Assembly: GCA_040902425.1 (NCBI GenBank)
Contig: JBBDXI010000018.1
Span: 1-7,935 of the forward strand
Origin: JBBDXI01 sp040902425
GTDB taxonomy: Bacteria > Planctomycetota > Phycisphaerae > Phycisphaerales > UBA1924
Direction of reading: 5' to 3'
Length of the DNA stretch: 7,935 nt
Shown here: positions 5,716 through 7,935 of the stretch, piece after piece
Layout: every line of letters begins with the position of its first letter
Numbering within the stretch: the first letter of the stretch is position 1
Position numbers and translations under genes: made by a program
Notes under the pieces: generated by a model
Databases searched by the model: none
What the model was told of the DNA's origin: nothing
The model's input: only the letters and a program-made list of their open reading frames with translations

Positions 5716-5745
5716 CACGGGCGAGCCGAAGGCGGCACGCCCGTG
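5716..5745 (-). terminator. Terminator-like hairpin after the glycosyltransferase gene
   Basis: CACGGGCG (5716-5723) pairs with CGCCCGTG (5738-5745), with an inner GCC/GGC pair around a GAA loop. It begins 12 bases past the stop of the minus-strand gene, where a terminator is expected. There is no T-run, and its sequence style also fits a REP element, so it may serve as both. Confidence 0.45.
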
Positions 5746-5756
5746 GCAGGGCCGGG

Positions 5757-6839
5757 CTACTGGAGTTCGGTGACGATCCTCAAGAACCGCTCCGTCACCG
5801 CCCCCGGCGAGTACTGCTCCACCGCCCACGCCCGCCCCGCCTCCGCGATCGCGGGCCACCGCGGCCGCTCGGCCATCAGCCGCTCCACCGTCCCCCCGGG
5901 GTCCGCCAGGTCGATGGGGATGTAGTGCTCCCAGGGGCGGGGCATCTCGGGGAGGTGGCAGCCGTAGCGGTCGAGGTCGAGGTGGAGGGTGAGGCAGCCC
6001 GCGGCCAGGGACTCCCAGAAGCGCCAACTGTCCCAGCGGACGACGGCGGACTCGCGGGACCAGCGGGCAGCGCCGTGGGTGGAGGCGACGCCGGGGTTCC
6101 AGGCGAGCTCGGGGTTGCGGGCGAGGTTGGCCGCGAAGTCGCCGCCGTAGGCGAGGCAGCCGGCCGCGGCGGCGAGGCGGGCGAAGTGGTCGGCCGGGTC
6201 CGCCCCGATCCGCCGGTCGATCTCGAAGTGCCGCTCAAGGTGGGGGATGAGCACCAGCTCCAGCGCGTTGCGGACGCCCTGGGCCCCCGACGGCCGGAAG
6301 TTGCAGAGCAGCGTGGGGCGGCCCGATCCCGAGTCTTCAACGAGCCCCGAGCGTGAGCGAGGGGGCTGAGACGCCCGCGCCGCCTCCGCCGCGGCGATCC
6401 GCTCATCCGAGAGCCCGAACGCCCACGGCAGCCGCCGCCCGGGGAGCGTGATGAACCGGCTTGTGTGGCAGACGAGGATGGTGACATCCGGCGGGGCGAG
6501 GTACCAGTGCCCGATGTCCGCCATGGTCAGGATCAGCTTCCGCCCGCCCCCCGCCGCCCCGCCCCCCGCCCCCCCCGGGAACGCCGCGATCGCCTGCGCG
6601 TACTGCGGCGAGTAGTGCGGCTCGGTGGCGAGGAACACCACCGTGTGCCCCGCCTCAGGCGTCAGCGGCTTGACCCCGCTGAACCCCGGGCCCCCGACGT
6701 TGCTGAACACCTCCGCCCCAAGCCGCCGCAGCCCCGAAACCACGCACGCGGCCGCGTAGTGCTGCCGCCCCGGCTGCCACGCCTCGTTGTGCACATAGAA
6801 GTAGAACCCTGCGCGGAGCAGGGCGTCGCGATCGAGCAT
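5757..6839 (-). CDS. Glycosyltransferase-like protein (GT-B type C-terminal domain)
   Basis: A 360-residue protein, ATG at 6839-6837 and TAG at 5759-5757. The C-terminal third carries the glycosyltransferase group 1-like signature RFWESLAAGC (273-282), with E276 and G281 in the nucleotide-sugar-binding position. PRPWEHYIPIDL (300-311) and a final helix (AIAEAGRAWAVEQYS) follow, as in family PF13524-type proteins. The N-terminal half has alternating strands (FYFYVHNEAW, HTVVFLATEP, KLILTMADIGHWYL), consistent with a first Rossmann-like domain. The sugar and acceptor cannot be told; no other polysaccharide gene is adjacent. Two oddities: a Gly/Ala run at 89-99, and a Ser/Arg-rich stretch at about 157-171 that coincides with a repeat-like palindrome in the DNA. 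There is no Shine-Dalgarno site; TAGACT lies six bases before the ATG. The fold is moderately sure, the exact family less so. Confidence 0.65.
   Translation of the reverse strand: MLDRDALLRAGFYFYVHNEAWQPGRQHYAAACVVSGLRRLGAEVFSNVGGPGFSGVKPLTPEAGHTVVFLATEPHYSPQYAQAIAAFPGGAGGGAAGGGRKLILTMADIGHWYLAPPDVTILVCHTSRFITLPGRRLPWAFGLSDERIAAAEAARASQPPRSRSGLVEDSGSGRPTLLCNFRPSGAQGVRNALELVLIPHLERHFEIDRRIGADPADHFARLAAAAGCLAYGGDFAANLARNPELAWNPGVASTHGAARWSRESAVVRWDSWRFWESLAAGCLTLHLDLDRYGCHLPEMPRPWEHYIPIDLADPGGTVERLMAERPRWPAIAEAGRAWAVEQYSPGAVTERFLRIVTELQ
6343..6367. repeat. REP-like palindrome inside the glycosyltransferase gene
   Basis: AGCCCC (6343-6348) and GGGGCT (6362-6367) flank GAGCGTGAGCGAG. I recognise the sequence style from repeats scattered in planctomycete genomes. 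Here it is read through in frame as a Ser/Arg-rich segment (about residues 157-166) that does not look like part of the fold. Confidence 0.4.
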
Positions 6840-6845
6840 GACGGC

Positions 6846-6851
6846 AGTCTA
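6846..6851 (-). promoter_or_regulatory. -10 box of a likely leaderless transcript (glycosyltransferase gene)
   Basis: On the minus strand TAGACT is followed by GCCGTC and then the ATG, the same six-base spacing as in front of the DUF2726 gene. No -35 match and no Shine-Dalgarno site are seen. Confidence 0.45.
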
Positions 6852-6871
6852 GTGGGAGGGACCGATGCGAT

Positions 6872-6977
6872 GGGTGGCATGGGCAAGCCGTCTTCGGTTG
6901 CCCGTGGCCCGGCGTGCCTGCTTCGGAGTCTCCACCACCCGCATGGGCAAGCCCGGGGCGGCTTGCCCATACCACCC
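6872..6977. repeat. 106-bp inverted-repeat (BIME/MITE-like) element
   Basis: The ends are 19-bp inverted repeats with one mismatch: 6872-6890 (GGGTGGCATGGGCAAGCCG) and 6959-6977. Each end also forms its own hairpin: 6881-6890 with 6895-6903 (one bulge), and 6945-6953 with 6960-6968 (perfect 9 bp, 6-base loop). It fills most of the gap between ilvE and the glycosyltransferase gene and begins three bases past the ilvE stop, so it may act as the ilvE terminator. No transposase is present. Confidence 0.7.
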
Positions 6978-6980
6978 CGG

Positions 6981-7892
6981 CTACTCCTCCGGCACGTTCG
7001 GCCCCGTGACGACCTCCCGGAACCGCGTCCGCAGCCGCTTCGTGATCGGCCCCTCGCCCTCGGAGATGCGCGTCTCCCGGATGATCTTCCCCTTCCCGTC
7101 GTGCTGGTCCATCTGCGTGACGGCGATGATCTCGGCCGCCGACCCCGTCAGGAACACCTCGTCGGCATCCAGGACGTCTTCCAGCCGCATGTTCTTTTCG
7201 AGAACCCTCAGCTTGCACTCCTTGGCCAGCGTCTTGATCACGAACTCCCGGGTGATCCCCTCGAGCATCCCCGACTCGGGCGGCGGCGTGTAGAGCTTGC
7301 CCCCCTTCACAATGAAAATGTTGTCGCCGGAGCCCTCGGTGACATAGCCCTCGAGGTTGAGCATGATCACTTCGTGGCAGCCGAAGTCGATGGCCTCGCA
7401 CTTCGCCAGGATGTTGTTCAAATAGTTGAGGCTCTTGACGCGGGGGTCGAGGCAGGGGATGGGGGTCTTGGGGCGGAGGGCGACGATGACCCGCATGCCC
7501 TGCTCGTACGTCTCCGGGGGGAACAGGTGGATCTCGTCGGCGATGCAGATGATGCCGGGCATAGGGCATTTGCGGGGGTCGAGCCCCAGTGTGCCGTAGC
7601 CGCGGGTGACCAGCAGGCGGATGTAGCCCTCGGTGATCTCGTTGGCCTCGATGCAGCGGCGCTGGATCGCGACCATCTCGTCGCGCGAGATGGGGATCTT
7701 CAGGCGGATGCCCTCGGCGGACTTCCAGAGCCGCTCCATGTGCTGCCTGAGCTTGAAGATGCGCCCGCGGTAGACGCGGATGCCCTCGAAGACGCCGTCG
7801 CCGTAAAGCAGGCCGTGGTCGTAGACGGAGACCATGGCCTTGCTCTTGGGGAGGAGCTGGCCGTTGACGTGGATGAGCGGGCGGTCTTCCAA
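6981..7892 (-). CDS. ilvE: Branched-chain amino acid aminotransferase (class IV)
   Basis: A fold-type IV PLP enzyme that transfers the amino group between glutamate and Leu, Ile or Val in the cytoplasm, the last step of their synthesis. Counting from the TTG at 7892, motifs appear in the usual order: YDHGLLYGDGVFEGIRVY (24-41), RLLVTRGYG (92-100), the PLP-binding lysine K153 in RVKSLNYLNN, EGYVTEGSGDNIF (181-193) with E186, and LTGSAAEI (248-255) at the phosphate-binding loop. The length of 303 is normal. The start is uncertain: TTG at 7892 lacks a binding site, and the frame stays open to the window edge with no ATG or GTG. The residues from TTG already match the usual N terminus (LIHVNGQLLPKS), so little can be missing. 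Close relatives such as D-amino acid transaminase share the fold, but the YGDGVFEGIR and KSLNYLNN motifs favour IlvE. Confidence 0.9.
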   Translation of the reverse strand: MEDRPLIHVNGQLLPKSKAMVSVYDHGLLYGDGVFEGIRVYRGRIFKLRQHMERLWKSAEGIRLKIPISRDEMVAIQRRCIEANEITEGYIRLLVTRGYGTLGLDPRKCPMPGIICIADEIHLFPPETYEQGMRVIVALRPKTPIPCLDPRVKSLNYLNNILAKCEAIDFGCHEVIMLNLEGYVTEGSGDNIFIVKGGKLYTPPPESGMLEGITREFVIKTLAKECKLRVLEKNMRLEDVLDADEVFLTGSAAEIIAVTQMDQHDGKGKIIRETRISEGEGPITKRLRTRFREVVTGPNVPEE

Positions 7893-7935
7893 GGTGGGGT
7901 GCTGGGCGGAGGTGGGGAATGGGGCGCCGGAGGGG

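Noticed and set aside
4179..5738. 519-residue minus-strand open frame across the N gap
   Set aside because: Ser/Pro/Arg-rich shadow of the HNH and DUF2726 genes; it reads through the gap.
5083..5925. 280-residue plus-strand frame rich in Glu/Gly/Asp
   Set aside because: Antisense to the DUF2726 gene, which has clear motifs; typical shadow composition.

Overview
The window is GC-rich DNA (60 bases counted at 3241-3300 are 77% G+C) with a 10-N scaffold gap at 4396-4405, so it probably comes from a draft or metagenome assembly. Several traits together suggest a Planctomycetota bacterium, probably Phycisphaerae-like: a HAF-repeat protein, a small exported protein with a Tad-pilus-type passenger domain, HNR-repeat and DUF2726 genes, and many short palindromic repeats between genes. 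This is a judgement from gene types and repeat style, not from a phylogenetic marker.

Left part (1-2335): the 3' end of a HAF-repeat protein gene (1-987, cut by the window edge). A 266-base spacer follows, then a small secreted protein (1254-2117) with a clear ribosome binding site and a 15-bp terminator hairpin (2196-2229). After it come an 8-bp tandem repeat and a 61-bp imperfect palindrome that looks like a REP/MITE element.

Middle part (2375-5493): a run of nuclease-like genes. A sigma70-type promoter (2375-2404) precedes a protein with two homing-endonuclease-associated repeats, a Gly/Ala linker and a conserved C-terminal domain that may be PD-(D/E)XK-like. Its 3' end overlaps a short PD-(D/E)XK nuclease gene of clearly lower G+C. 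Next is an HNH endonuclease with an SRA-like N-terminal half, split only by the assembly gap. Converging on it from the minus strand, with a 68-bp tail overlap, is a membrane-anchored DUF2726 protein. The three plus-strand genes could be a modification-dependent restriction or defence cluster, but this rests on gene proximity and domain type only.

Right part (5494-7935), all minus strand: a cluster of REP-like hairpins, a glycosyltransferase-like gene carrying what looks like a repeat inside its reading frame, a 106-bp inverted-repeat element, and a branched-chain amino acid aminotransferase (ilvE) whose true start may lie beyond the window. The DUF2726 and glycosyltransferase genes both have a TANACT box exactly six bases before the ATG and no Shine-Dalgarno sequence, which predicts leaderless transcripts.
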